This document shows, piece by piece, positions 34,906-43,721 of a DNA stretch of 64,000 nucleotides (within the stretch, counting starts at the first letter, position 1; every line of letters starts with the position of its first letter). Origin of the DNA: Tropicibacter sp. R16_0 (GTDB lineage: Bacteria; Pseudomonadota; Alphaproteobacteria; Rhodobacterales; Rhodobacteraceae); assembly GCF_017743935.1 (NCBI RefSeq), contig NZ_JAGHRE010000006.1, positions 124,001 through 188,000 of the forward strand, written 5' to 3'. The position numbers and the translations under genes are program-made. The notes below the pieces were generated by a model. That model saw only the letters and a program-made list of their open reading frames with translations, was not told the DNA's origin and did not search any database.

Positions 34906-36213
34906 ATGGATCTGTTGACGATCAATGACCAACCCGGGCGCTATCCTGGGTCTTACTATGCGGCCAACGCGCAGGCAAACAAGGTAGGGGCTCGCCCGGC
35001 GGCCAAGGGCGATCTGCGGTGTGATGTCTGCGTTGTGGGCGGGGGTTTCACGGGGTTGAGCAGCGCGCTGCATCTGGCGCAGCGTGGGTACGACGTGATC
35101 TTGCTCGAAGCACAGCGTGTGGGCTTTGGCGCCTCGGGGCGAAATGGCGGCCAAGTGGGGCAGGGGCAACGGGTCGAACAGGACGAGCTTGAGGAGATGG
35201 TCGGCCACGACCGGGCCAAAGCCTTGTGGCAGATCGCGCGGCAATCGGTGGATCTGGTGCGTGATTTGTCCAAGTCCGATCTGGTGCATGCCGATTTCCA
35301 CCCCGGTATCATCCATGCGGATCATCGGGCGCGCTATGTCAAACACAGCCACGACTACGTTAAACACCTGCAGGACACATACGGATACACCAACATCCGA
35401 GCGCTCGACCGCGAAGAGTTGCGGTCGCTGGTGAACTCTCCTGCATATCACGGGGGCAGCATCTATGAGGATGCAGGCCACATCGATCCGCTCCAATATG
35501 TTCTGGGCCTTGGGCGGATGGCCGAGGCGGCAGGTGTGCGTATCTTTGAGCAGTCGCGTGTGACATCACTGCAAGAGGCCTCTCCCGCCGTGGTGACGAC
35601 GGATGCGGCGCGCGTCACGGCCGATCATGTCGTGTTGGGCTGCAACGGCTATCTTGGCAAGCTGAATGGTCATGTCGCTGCGCGTGTCATGCCGATCAAC
35701 AATTATGTCGTTGCGACGGAACCCTTGGGGCCGGACCGACAGGAAGAGCTCATTCGCAACAACCACGCTGTGGCGGACAGCAAGTTCGTGGTGAATTACT
35801 TCCGCTTCTCGGACGATCACCGCCTGCTGTTTGGGGGCACCGAAAGCTATCGCTACAAGTTCCCCGATGACATTGCAGGCGCGGTTCGGGTTCCGATGCT
35901 CGAAATTTTTCCGCAACTCAAGGACGTGCGCATCGACCACGCTTGGGGCGGAACGCTGGGGATCACCATGAACCGGATGCCGCATTTCGAGCGGCTGCGC
36001 GGCAATATCCTGAGCCTTTCGGGGTTCTCGGGCCACGGTGTGGCCATGGCCTCGCTTGCCGGGCAAATCGCGGCCGAGGCGATCACGGGTCAGGCCGAAC
36101 GGTTCGATCTGATGGCTTCGGTTCCAACTCCTCGCTTCCCGGGCGGGGCGGCTTTGCGATCTCCGCTGCTGGTTCTGGCGATGCTCTGGTACAGTTTCCG
36201 CGACAAGCTGTAA
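34906..36213 (+). CDS. FAD-dependent oxidoreductase, PuuB/DAO family (first of a pair)
   Basis: A 435-residue flavoprotein with the FAD motif GGGFTGLSSALHLAQRG and the signature GFGASGRNGGQVGQGQR shared with gamma-glutamylputrescine oxidase (PuuB). PuuB-type enzymes oxidise primary or secondary amines on amino-acid-like substrates. The start at 34906 follows GGAACAGAG. It is paralogous to the next gene, from which it is separated by eight bases, so the two form a tandem duplicated pair in one transcript. Substrate unknown. Confidence 0.82.
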   Translation: MDLLTINDQPGRYPGSYYAANAQANKVGARPAAKGDLRCDVCVVGGGFTGLSSALHLAQRGYDVILLEAQRVGFGASGRNGGQVGQGQRVEQDELEEMVGHDRAKALWQIARQSVDLVRDLSKSDLVHADFHPGIIHADHRARYVKHSHDYVKHLQDTYGYTNIRALDREELRSLVNSPAYHGGSIYEDAGHIDPLQYVLGLGRMAEAAGVRIFEQSRVTSLQEASPAVVTTDAARVTADHVVLGCNGYLGKLNGHVAARVMPINNYVVATEPLGPDRQEELIRNNHAVADSKFVVNYFRFSDDHRLLFGGTESYRYKFPDDIAGAVRVPMLEIFPQLKDVRIDHAWGGTLGITMNRMPHFERLRGNILSLSGFSGHGVAMASLAGQIAAEAITGQAERFDLMASVPTPRFPGGAALRSPLLVLAMLWYSFRDKL

Positions 36214-36221
36214 GGGGCGCG

Positions 36222-37556
36222 ATGAAACGCATCTACGAAGACATGGCCTATGGCGACCGTCCTATCCAGGAACGGTACTGGCCGTCGACCATCGATACGC
36301 CGCCGCCCGAATATCCCGAACTCGACGGCGAGCTGCGATGTGACTTTGCCATCATCGGGGGCGGCTACACTGGCTTGTCGGCGGCGCTGACCTTGGCCGC
36401 TGAAGGGGCGGATGTTGTCCTTTTGGATGCCAATGTTCCGGGCTGGGGCGCATCGGGTCGCAATGGCGGTCTTGTTTCCGTCGGCAGTGCCAAAATGGAT
36501 GATGAGGACATCGTTCGAAAGTATGGCGCGTCGGATGCTCAGGTGTTCTTTGACGCCGAACGCGCGTCGGTAGATTTGGTTGAACAGTACCTGACCGAGT
36601 TTGAGCTGGACGTGGATCGCCACTCCAAAGGCTACACCTTTGTGGCGCACAAACCCGGTGCGGTGCCTGCGGTTAAAGAGTATGGCGAGGAATACACCAA
36701 GCGCTATGGCCTACCTTTTGAGTTCGTCCCGAAAGAGGCGATGGCGGCGCATGGGCTGAATAGTCCGGACTTTCACGGCGCGGTGCATTTGCCCATCGGC
36801 TTTGCCCTCAATCCGATGAAATTTATCTTTGGTCTGTACCGGGCCGCTCATCAACGCGGAGTGCGGATTTTCAGCAAATCACCAGTGACAAAAATCGAGC
36901 AAACGGGCGGTTATGTTCTGCATACCTCCAAGGGCCGCGTCCGGGCCAAGAAACTGATTGTTGGGACAAACGGGTATTCCAGCGACGACATGCCAGGCGC
37001 CATGTCGGCGCGGTATCTGCCGGTACAGTCCAACATCCTGGTGTCGCGTCCACTGACCGAGGATGAGATTCAAGCGCAAGGGTGGTGGAGCCGCCAGATG
37101 CTGGTCGATTCCCGCACCTTGCTGCATTATTTCCGCCTGTTGCCGGACAATCGGATGTTGCTGGGGCTCCGCGGCTCTGTCCGCGTGACCGAACAGAACA
37201 TGTCGGCAACCCGCGCAATCGCACGCGCCGATTTTGATCGCATGTTTCCTGAATGGCGCCATGTCGAAACGCCCTATTTCTGGTCGGGCCTCATTTGCAT
37301 GACCCGAAATCTGGTGCCTTTTGCGGGGGAACTGCTGGGGATGGAAGGCGCCTTTGCTGCCTTTGGCTATCACGGCGGCGGGGTGACGATGGCGAATTAT
37401 GCTGGGGCACTGATTGCCGATATGGCCTTGGGTAAATCCCGAAGGCCACATCCAGATCTGATGAAGCGTGCGCCGCGCCGGTTCGAATTGGGGCTGTTTC
37501 GCCGCGCGTCCCTACCGCCGGCATTTGCGTGGTACAAACTGCGGGACGCGATGTAG
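36222..37556 (+). CDS. FAD-dependent oxidoreductase, PuuB/DAO family (second of a pair)
   Basis: A 444-residue paralogue of the preceding protein: FAD motif GGGYTGLSAALTLAAEG, signature GWGASGRNGGLVSVGS, and C-terminal FGYHGGGVTMANYAG closing the flavin site. The frame is open far upstream, but ATG 36222 fits the family and avoids overlap. The N-terminal extension of about 40 residues before the Rossmann motif (RPIQERYWPST) is usual for PuuB-like proteins. Its 3' end lies four bases from the convergent WGR gene. Confidence 0.82.
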   Translation: MKRIYEDMAYGDRPIQERYWPSTIDTPPPEYPELDGELRCDFAIIGGGYTGLSAALTLAAEGADVVLLDANVPGWGASGRNGGLVSVGSAKMDDEDIVRKYGASDAQVFFDAERASVDLVEQYLTEFELDVDRHSKGYTFVAHKPGAVPAVKEYGEEYTKRYGLPFEFVPKEAMAAHGLNSPDFHGAVHLPIGFALNPMKFIFGLYRAAHQRGVRIFSKSPVTKIEQTGGYVLHTSKGRVRAKKLIVGTNGYSSDDMPGAMSARYLPVQSNILVSRPLTEDEIQAQGWWSRQMLVDSRTLLHYFRLLPDNRMLLGLRGSVRVTEQNMSATRAIARADFDRMFPEWRHVETPYFWSGLICMTRNLVPFAGELLGMEGAFAAFGYHGGGVTMANYAGALIADMALGKSRRPHPDLMKRAPRRFELGLFRRASLPPAFAWYKLRDAM

Positions 37557-37560
37557 CGCT

Positions 37561-37812
37561 TTACAACAGCGGCAACTGCACCGGGATCGGCGCATAGCCG
37601 GACCGCGTCTTGGCGTCTTTCATGGTCAACAGTGCTTGAACAGCATCCGCACGGGACGGCAGGTAATCTGTCCGTTTGATGCCTACATTTGCCCCGATGG
37701 AACCGGATTCCTGGGTCAGGCACCATTCACCGAACAGCGTTTCGGATACGCTCAGCACGTAATACCGGCTCTGCCGTTTGACATGATTGATTCTTTCCAG
37801 CCGAATCTGCAC
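37561..37812 (-). CDS. WGR-domain-like small protein
   Basis: An 83-residue protein that is essentially one WGR-like domain: RYYVLSVSETLFGEW, then SIGANVGIKRTDY and a closing ALLTMKDAKTRSGYA. The defining Trp-Gly-Arg is replaced by Glu-Ser-Gly-Ser in this copy. WGR domains occur in PARPs and in bacterial MolR-like and stand-alone proteins, some with nucleic-acid roles; here the function is unknown. The start is probably GTG 37812. Confidence 0.6.
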   Translation of the reverse strand: MQIRLERINHVKRQSRYYVLSVSETLFGEWCLTQESGSIGANVGIKRTDYLPSRADAVQALLTMKDAKTRSGYAPIPVQLPLL

Positions 37813-37959
37813 GTGCGTTCCCCGTAGTTGGACAGCCTGTTTACGAAGGTAAACGCGAGTCGCAAACAAATTGCTTAGGGAAAATCAGAATGTGTTGCTT
37901 GCAGGTCAACGGGTTACGTCTTAGCTCTGATTGAAAGCTACATAAACTATAGGTATGTC

Positions 37960-38391
37960 ATGCTGTCGATTGGGGCATTGTCTCGCCAGACCGGAACCAA
38001 GGTTCAAACAATCCGCTACTATGAGCAGATAGGCTTGATGAATGAACCCGGCCGGACCGAAGGGGGCCAGCGGCGGTACCATGCGGCGGACATGGATCGC
38101 TTGGCCTTTATCCGGCATGGACGACAGTTGGGGTTTTCGCTCGACGCTATCCGCGAGTTTCTGGACCTGTCCGACAATCCGGATCAATCCTGCAGCCATG
38201 TGGATTCCATCGCACAGCGGCAGTTGATACAGGTGCGTCAACGCATGCTGCGCCTTCAGGCGTTGGAGGCCGAGCTGGAACGGATGATCGCCAATTGCGA
38301 TGGCGGCTCAGGCCAGGATTGCAACGTTCTGAAGGTTCTCAGCGATCATTCCGAGTGCCTGACGGATCACGACAGCATCGGCGAAGGGTAG
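37960..38391 (+). CDS. MerR-family metal-responsive regulator
   Basis: A 143-residue MerR protein: winged helix at 1-70 (IGALSRQTGTKVQTIRYYEQ) and a dimerisation helix followed by a metal-binding loop. C78 plus C113-x7-C121 matches the soft-metal sensor layout of CueR/ZntR/CadR-type proteins, and a further C133 lies near the end. No efflux pump or metallochaperone gene is adjacent, so the target promoter is elsewhere. The neighbour on the 3' side is the convergent hydroxypyruvate reductase gene, 36 bp away. Confidence 0.82.
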   Translation: MLSIGALSRQTGTKVQTIRYYEQIGLMNEPGRTEGGQRRYHAADMDRLAFIRHGRQLGFSLDAIREFLDLSDNPDQSCSHVDSIAQRQLIQVRQRMLRLQALEAELERMIANCDGGSGQDCNVLKVLSDHSECLTDHDSIGEG

Positions 38392-38427
38392 GGGCCTGCC
38401 GATCAGGAAACCGGCAGACCAAAAGGG

Positions 38428-39399
38428 TCATATGACGCGGTCGCGGGGCGTGCGCCCGGCAAAAAAGTCATCCAGATTGTCCAGCACACGGAACCCCATG
38501 GCTTCACGCGCCTCGCGGGTGGCGCTGCCCAGATGGGGCAACATCACCAGGTTGTCACACCCAGCCAGGTCCGGGTTAATCCGGGGTTCTCCGTCATAAA
38601 CATCCAAACCTGCACCGGCGATGATGTCGAACCACAGCGCTTGGGCCAGTGCATGTTCATCCACGACCTCGCCGCGGGCGGTGTTGATCAGGAAAGCGTC
38701 CTGTTTCATCAGATCCAACCGCCGCCCGTTGATCAGGTGCCGGTTGGCCGGGCCGCCGGGGCAATGCAGCGAGACGAAGTCACACTGCGGCAGCAACGCG
38801 TCGACGCTGTCGACCTGGGTGGCGTTGAACTGCGCCAACACCTTGGGATCAACGGCCGAGCGGTTCTGGACCAGGATCTTCATCCCGAACCCGTGGTGCG
38901 CGCGTTTGGCCATTTCTTGACCGATGCGGCCAAAGCCGATGATACCAAGCGTCTTTCCGCTGACTTTGGTCCCGATCAGATGGGTTGGTCGCCAACCGCT
39001 CCACTGGCCGTTGCGCAACTCGCGTTCACCTTCAGACGCTCGGCGCGCCGCCATCAACATCAGCGTCATGGCGATGTCGGCGGTGCATTCGCTGAGCACA
39101 TCCGGCGTGTTGGTCACGGTCAGCCCCAGATCGCGTGCACAGCCCTCGTCGATGTGACTGTATCCGACACCATAGTTGGCCAAAATGCGTGCCCGCGCCT
39201 GTGGCACATCCAACGCCTCGGCGCCCAGTTTGTCGGTCACCGTGGGCAGCACGGCGTCATAAGTCTTGAGCGCATCGCGCAACTCGGGGGCCGCCAGCGG
39301 CTTGTCCCCTGTGTTGAGCACGACGTCGTAATCTTCGGCCAAGCGCGCCTCGACGGCGGCGGGCCAACGGCGGGTTACAAAAACGCTGGGTTTCACCAT
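38428..39399 (-). CDS. D-2-hydroxyacid dehydrogenase, probable glyoxylate/hydroxypyruvate reductase
   Basis: A 323-residue D-isomer-specific dehydrogenase. NAD(P) site GIIGFGRIG; catalytic Arg in NTARGEVVDE, Glu in GLDVYDGEPRIN and His in LPHLGSAT. The length and the ILANYGVGYSHID motif match the GhrB/GRHPR branch, which reduces glyoxylate and hydroxypyruvate. It overlaps the mtkB stop by one base, so it is cotranscribed with the malate-CoA ligase genes and the aminotransferase; in the serine cycle this step turns hydroxypyruvate into glycerate. Confidence 0.85.
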   Translation of the reverse strand: MVKPSVFVTRRWPAAVEARLAEDYDVVLNTGDKPLAAPELRDALKTYDAVLPTVTDKLGAEALDVPQARARILANYGVGYSHIDEGCARDLGLTVTNTPDVLSECTADIAMTLMLMAARRASEGERELRNGQWSGWRPTHLIGTKVSGKTLGIIGFGRIGQEMAKRAHHGFGMKILVQNRSAVDPKVLAQFNATQVDSVDALLPQCDFVSLHCPGGPANRHLINGRRLDLMKQDAFLINTARGEVVDEHALAQALWFDIIAGAGLDVYDGEPRINPDLAGCDNLVMLPHLGSATREAREAMGFRVLDNLDDFFAGRTPRDRVI

Positions 39400-40289
39400 C
39401 ACGCGGCCTTTCTCATGACGTTTGCGATCGTTTCACCAATGACGGCAGGATTCTCGGCGACCGTGACGCCAGCAGCAGACAGGATTTCCACTTTCTCGCT
39501 GGCGCTTTCGCCAAAGGCCGAGATGATGGCGCCCGCGTGCCCCATGGTCCGACCTTTGGGCGCGGTCATGCCCGCGACGTAGGCTATGACCGGTTTGGTG
39601 ATGTGGTCACGGATATACTCCGCCGCCTCTGCTTCCTGCGGGCCGCCGATTTCACCGATCAGAGCGATTACGTGGGTTTCGTCATCTTGTTCAAACCGTT
39701 CCAGGATATCCTTGAACGACGAGCCGTTGATCGGGTCACCACCAATGCCGACCGAGGTCGAGACACCAATGCCAAGCTCTTTGAGCTGCGCGGCCGCTTC
39801 ATATCCAAGCGTGCCCGAGCGTCCCACGATGCCGACATTGCCCGGAAGATAAATGTGACCGGGCATGATCCCCAGCAGTGCCTTGCCGGGGCTGATGGTG
39901 CCGGCACAGTTCGGGCCGGTCAGCACCATGCGCTTGTCCTTGGGATAGCGGTACATGTAGCGCTTGACCCGGATCATGTCCTGCGCCGGAATGCCGTCGG
40001 TGATGCAGACGCAATAGCGGATGCCCGCATCTGCGGCCTCCATGATCGAATCCGCGGCAAAGGGGGGCGGCACAAAGACCAGGCTCGCTTCGGCACCGGT
40101 TGCGGCGATCGCCTCTTTCACCGTGTTGAAAACCGGCACGCCTTCGACCGTTTCGCCACCTTTGCCGGGGACCACGCCGCCGACAACATTGGTGCCATAG
40201 TTCATCATGTCCCGCGTGTGGAACTGCGCCATACGTCCGGTGATGCCCTGAACGATGACCTTGGTATCGCGATCAAGAAGAATGCTCAT
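39399..40289 (-). CDS. mtkB: Malate-CoA ligase alpha subunit (SucD-like)
   Basis: A 296-residue homologue of succinyl-CoA ligase alpha: CoA site and Rossmann core at the N-terminus ([18 protein letters not shown]), [10 protein letters not shown], and the phosphohistidine H251 in RTMGHAGAI. Length and sequence are close to Methylorubrum MtkB, and the gene neighbours (aminotransferase, hydroxypyruvate reductase, malyl-CoA lyase) point to malate rather than succinate. It forms malyl-CoA with MtkA. The start at 40289 overlaps the mtkA stop (ATGA). The in-frame extension to 40334 has no ribosome site. Confidence 0.85.
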   Translation of the reverse strand: MSILLDRDTKVIVQGITGRMAQFHTRDMMNYGTNVVGGVVPGKGGETVEGVPVFNTVKEAIAATGAEASLVFVPPPFAADSIMEAADAGIRYCVCITDGIPAQDMIRVKRYMYRYPKDKRMVLTGPNCAGTISPGKALLGIMPGHIYLPGNVGIVGRSGTLGYEAAAQLKELGIGVSTSVGIGGDPINGSSFKDILERFEQDDETHVIALIGEIGGPQEAEAAEYIRDHITKPVIAYVAGMTAPKGRTMGHAGAIISAFGESASEKVEILSAAGVTVAENPAVIGETIANVMRKAA

Positions 40290-41485
40290 TTGACAGCCCT
40301 CACTCTGGTGGCCTGAGACAGGTCGTTTTTCCATGCGCCCACCGAGCGTTCGGCGGCTTCCATCAGTGTCGTAGCGCGGATGATGGGCAGGCCGGACTTG
40401 GCCAGGATCTTTTGCCCCTCTTCCACGTTGGTTCCGGCCAGGCGGACAATGACAGGCACGTCGACCTGCACCTCTTTCAACGCCTGAACCACGCCTTCGG
40501 CGACCCAGTCACAGCGGTTGATCCCGGCAAAGATGTTGACCAGTACGGCCTGCACATTGCCGTCTGACATCACCAGCCGGAAAGCCTTGGCCACCCGCTC
40601 GGGCGTGGCGCCGCCACCGATGTCGAGGAAGTTCGCAGGCTCGCCGCCTGCCAGCTTGATGGTGTCCATCGTCGCCATGGCCAAACCGGCACCGTTGACG
40701 ATGCAGCCGATGTTGCCGTCCAGGCCCACATAAGACAGTCCCCGATCCGCCGCGCGGCTTTCGCGGGGGTCTTCCTGGCTTTTATCCCGGAACTCCGAAA
40801 TCTGGGGATGACGGAACAGGGCATTGTCGTCGAAGGTCATCTTGGCATCCAGCGCGACAATGCGGTTGTCGCCCGTGATCACCAGCGGGTTGATCTCGAC
40901 CATGGTTGCATCCAGCTCGGTGAACGCGCGATAGCAGCCTTGCAGAGTCCGGACCATTTGCGCGGTCAGCGCAGGATCGATGCCAAGGGCAAATGCGATC
41001 TCACGCGCCTGAAACTCTTGAAGACCAACGGCGGGTTCCACGGTCGAGCGTACGATGCTGTCGGGCTTCTCGGCCGAAATATCCTCGATCTCCATCCCGC
41101 CTTCGCCGGATGCAACGATCATCACCCGCTGGCTGGAGCGGTCCAGAACAAAGCCCAAGTAGATCTCGCGATCAATGGGCACACCGGCCTCGACATAGAC
41201 ACGGTAGATGCCTTTGCCTTCGGGCCCGGTCTGATGTGTCACCAGCTTGCGGCCAAACATGCCTTCGCAAGCGGCTTGGATCTCGGTGTCGGACGAGCAG
41301 AGCTTTACACCTCCCGCCTTGCCGCGACCGCCGGCATGGACCTGCGCCTTGACGACCCATTTCTCGCCGCCCAGTTCGCGGGCGCGGTAAGCGGCCTGCT
41401 CGGGGCTATAGGCGATGGCACCAGGCGGTACCTCGACGCCGAAACCGGACAGGATGTCCTTGGCTTGATATTCGTGAATGTCCAT
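40286..41485 (-). CDS. mtkA: Malate-CoA ligase beta subunit (SucC-like, ATP-grasp)
   Basis: A 399-residue ATP-grasp protein ([17 protein letters not shown] at the N-terminus, [20 protein letters not shown] for nucleotide binding, and C-terminal [17 protein letters not shown]). It activates the carboxylate and, with the alpha subunit, makes the CoA thioester. Assigned to malate instead of succinate by operon context with mtkB, hydroxypyruvate reductase and a glyoxylate aminotransferase. GAGGTGAG precedes the start; the upstream aminotransferase gene ends nine bases before. Confidence 0.85.
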   Translation of the reverse strand: MDIHEYQAKDILSGFGVEVPPGAIAYSPEQAAYRARELGGEKWVVKAQVHAGGRGKAGGVKLCSSDTEIQAACEGMFGRKLVTHQTGPEGKGIYRVYVEAGVPIDREIYLGFVLDRSSQRVMIVASGEGGMEIEDISAEKPDSIVRSTVEPAVGLQEFQAREIAFALGIDPALTAQMVRTLQGCYRAFTELDATMVEINPLVITGDNRIVALDAKMTFDDNALFRHPQISEFRDKSQEDPRESRAADRGLSYVGLDGNIGCIVNGAGLAMATMDTIKLAGGEPANFLDIGGGATPERVAKAFRLVMSDGNVQAVLVNIFAGINRCDWVAEGVVQALKEVQVDVPVIVRLAGTNVEEGQKILAKSGLPIIRATTLMEAAERSVGAWKNDLSQATRVRAVK

Positions 41486-41494
41486 TGTCTCACC

Positions 41495-42739
41495 TCACGC
41501 TGCGAGTGCTTCGGAGTAGCGGTTGCGAAGAAGGGTCTCGATCTCTGCCAGGTCGATCTGGGCGCCGAGGTTATTCAGGGCCTGACCAAATCGCAGAGCA
41601 ATATCGGTAATAGCCTGTTCTGACAGCAGGTTCAGAATGCCAATGCGGACCTGAACCGGTTCCGAAAGGGTCGGCCAGATGCCAAAGCCCTGCGCGCGGC
41701 AGGCTTGTACCAGCTCCATTTCGCGCCCCTTGAAAGCGGGCGGCAGGTCCAGAACCAAAAGGCTGGTCATGTCCGAAGTCACGTCACATCCCATCACGGT
41801 GACAGCTTCGCGCAGGATCGCCTCGTGCCGGTTGTATTCCGCCGCGCGGTTGGCAACACCGTTCTCAAGCGCGATCCGCAGTGCCTCGTGGAATGCGGCG
41901 ACGGCATAGCCCGAGTGTGTGCGGTGGTAGGTGCCTTTTTCCGCATCATGACCGTCAATGATCGCCCAGTGACGTGCTTCCAGGATCGGATGGTGCGCAT
42001 AGGTGCGCGCGCCGGTTGCTTTGAGCACGTCGATGTAACGATCCGAAAAGCTCACCGGAGCATAAGTCAGCGGCAGGCAGGCGACGCCTTTCTGCGGGCA
42101 GGACGCCCAGCCGACGATGCCGGGGTAGTCGTCGATGGCAAAGTCTGAGACACCCAGCGACGACACGGCATCGACCAGACCCATCGCGCCGGTTGCCTCG
42201 CAGACGTCCGACAGCGCGCGGATGTCGTTGATCCGGCCTGATCCTGTTTCCCAATGCGCCATGAAGGCCCACTTTGGTTTGTGCTCGGTCAGCGCCGCCT
42301 CGATCACGTCGCGGGTCACGGATGTTCCGTGCGGCACGTTAATGGTCACGACCGATGCGGCCTGTGGGTTCAGCGGATCGGCCGCCAGCTCTTCGGCAGT
42401 CGCAGCTTTCATTCGCAGGGTCTGGCCGTCGATGCCGGAAAAGGTGCCGTTGACGAAGGCCACAACCGTGTCGCCCTGCTGAACGGCGCTGAACATCGTG
42501 TCCAAACCGCTCCACCCTGTTCCGGCCACGCCGAAGGTGTAGGTGTTCGTGGTGCCCCAAAGGCTGCGCAGCATGTGCTTGCATTCGATCATGCCCCGCA
42601 ACACGTCGGCCTGCATATGGTCGGCCAGACCGGCACCGGCAAACCGGGCAAGGACACGGGTGTCGGTCTGGCCGGGGCCGGGACCTGCGGCAATCGTCTC
42701 GGGGATGTCGAGAGGGGGAAAGGCGGTTAGCGCGTTCAT
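41495..42739 (-). CDS. Class V aminotransferase, probable serine- or alanine-glyoxylate aminotransferase
   Basis: A 414-residue fold-type I PLP enzyme of the AGXT/SgaA family: N-terminal AAGPGPGQTDTRVL, GTGWSGLD, the PLP-ring aspartate D190 in GLVDAVSSLG and the Schiff-base lysine K217 in SCPQKGVA. In the serine cycle the enzyme converts serine plus glyoxylate to hydroxypyruvate plus glycine. It differs noticeably from Methylorubrum SgaA, so alanine-glyoxylate activity is a fair alternative. It is the first gene of the minus-strand operon, with GAGGT seven bases before ATG 42739. Confidence 0.8.
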   Translation of the reverse strand: MNALTAFPPLDIPETIAAGPGPGQTDTRVLARFAGAGLADHMQADVLRGMIECKHMLRSLWGTTNTYTFGVAGTGWSGLDTMFSAVQQGDTVVAFVNGTFSGIDGQTLRMKAATAEELAADPLNPQAASVVTINVPHGTSVTRDVIEAALTEHKPKWAFMAHWETGSGRINDIRALSDVCEATGAMGLVDAVSSLGVSDFAIDDYPGIVGWASCPQKGVACLPLTYAPVSFSDRYIDVLKATGARTYAHHPILEARHWAIIDGHDAEKGTYHRTHSGYAVAAFHEALRIALENGVANRAAEYNRHEAILREAVTVMGCDVTSDMTSLLVLDLPPAFKGREMELVQACRAQGFGIWPTLSEPVQVRIGILNLLSEQAITDIALRFGQALNNLGAQIDLAEIETLLRNRYSEALAA

Positions 42740-42868
42740 CAATTGACCTCAGGTTGCGGCCCCCGATCAGGGGGAGTTTGATCGTTCGGCAGAGAAAAAA
42801 CCCGATTGAGTTTTCTCACAACGCCCGTTAATCCTGCTTTTGGGCAGCTAAATGGGTAGGAAAATGCC

Positions 42869-42888
42869 TATCCTTTAGTGTAAGGATA
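42869..42888. promoter_or_regulatory. Inverted repeat 1 in the aminotransferase/LuxR divergent promoter
   Basis: TATCCTT-N6-AAGGATA, perfect 7-bp arms. It lies in the 209-bp gap between the aminotransferase and LuxR genes, 40 bp from the second palindrome. Confidence 0.5.
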
Positions 42889-42908
42889 CGAAGGTATACT
42901 AAAACAGT

Positions 42909-42928
42909 ACCTACCCGAACGGGTAGGT
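42909..42928. promoter_or_regulatory. Inverted repeat 2 in the aminotransferase/LuxR divergent promoter
   Basis: ACCTACCCGAACGGGTAGGT has perfect 9-bp arms around AA, 20 bp before the LuxR-type gene. A related half-site GGGTAGG occurs at 42854-42860. Probable binding site of the adjacent LuxR-type regulator. Confidence 0.65.
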
Positions 42929-42948
42929 TTTGGGAAAATGAGCTGAAA

Positions 42949-43599
42949 ATGCAAGATCTTGCTGCACCTGCAAAGCCAATTGACGTCATGCTCGCCAACA
43001 GCAATCCGCTGGTCCTGTCCGCCATGTCCGAGATCTTTGACCGTGATCCGCGATTCTCGCTTGTGGCCACCTCTGCCACCGCCGAAGGGTTCCTGGGCAC
43101 GGTGATGCGGGTGCCGGTTCAGGTCGGCATCATCGATTGGGACCTGCCGGTTCTGGGGGCCGCCAAGTTGATCGAGGTGCTGCGCGACCAGGTCAACGCG
43201 CCCCGCTTGGTCGTCTACGGTGATGGCAACGGCGATCTGCCCCGTCTTGCGATGACGGCGGGGGCGGCAGGGTTTGCCGACAAGGCCGGTGATGTCGAGG
43301 GGTTGTTGGCCACCTGCGCCGACGTTGCCGCAGGCAAGATGGTGTTCCCCTACATCGACGTTCGCGAGCTGCAAAAAGACCCGATTCACAGCTTGTCGCG
43401 ACGCGAGCGTGCGATGCTCGAGGCACTGTCAAAGGGGCTTACAAATCGCGAGTTGTCCAAGGAGCTGGGGATTACCATCAACACGGTCAAATTCCACCTC
43501 TCGAACCTCTTCGAAAAGCTCTCGGTCAAGAACCGGGCGCAGGCCATCGCGTTCTACTATTCCTCGCGCCTGCCGGGAGAGAGTTCTGACCCCGAATAG
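42949..43599 (+). CDS. LuxR/NarL-family response regulator
   Basis: A 216-residue protein with an N-terminal receiver-like domain (about 10-125; the possible phospho-acceptors D63 and D65 are in GIIDWDLP, and a conserved-type lysine is in GFADKAG) and a C-terminal LuxR helix-turn-helix (SRRERAMLEALSKGLTNREL, then TINTVKFHLSNLFEKL). No histidine kinase is adjacent. It is divergent from the aminotransferase-mtkAB-reductase operon and upstream of the malyl-CoA lyase gene, so it is placed to control both halves of the serine-cycle block. Two palindromes lie between it and the aminotransferase. Confidence 0.85.
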   Translation: MQDLAAPAKPIDVMLANSNPLVLSAMSEIFDRDPRFSLVATSATAEGFLGTVMRVPVQVGIIDWDLPVLGAAKLIEVLRDQVNAPRLVVYGDGNGDLPRLAMTAGAAGFADKAGDVEGLLATCADVAAGKMVFPYIDVRELQKDPIHSLSRRERAMLEALSKGLTNRELSKELGITINTVKFHLSNLFEKLSVKNRAQAIAFYYSSRLPGESSDPE

Positions 43600-43721
43600 A
43601 GGGGCGAATCATGTTTCAAATGTATGCGATTGTGCGCAATAAAATTTCTTGACAGCGCGCGATTCTCGCTCCTTTTGTGGCCGTCACGTCCACTGACCAG
43701 ATTGAAAAGGAGCGGTCACAG

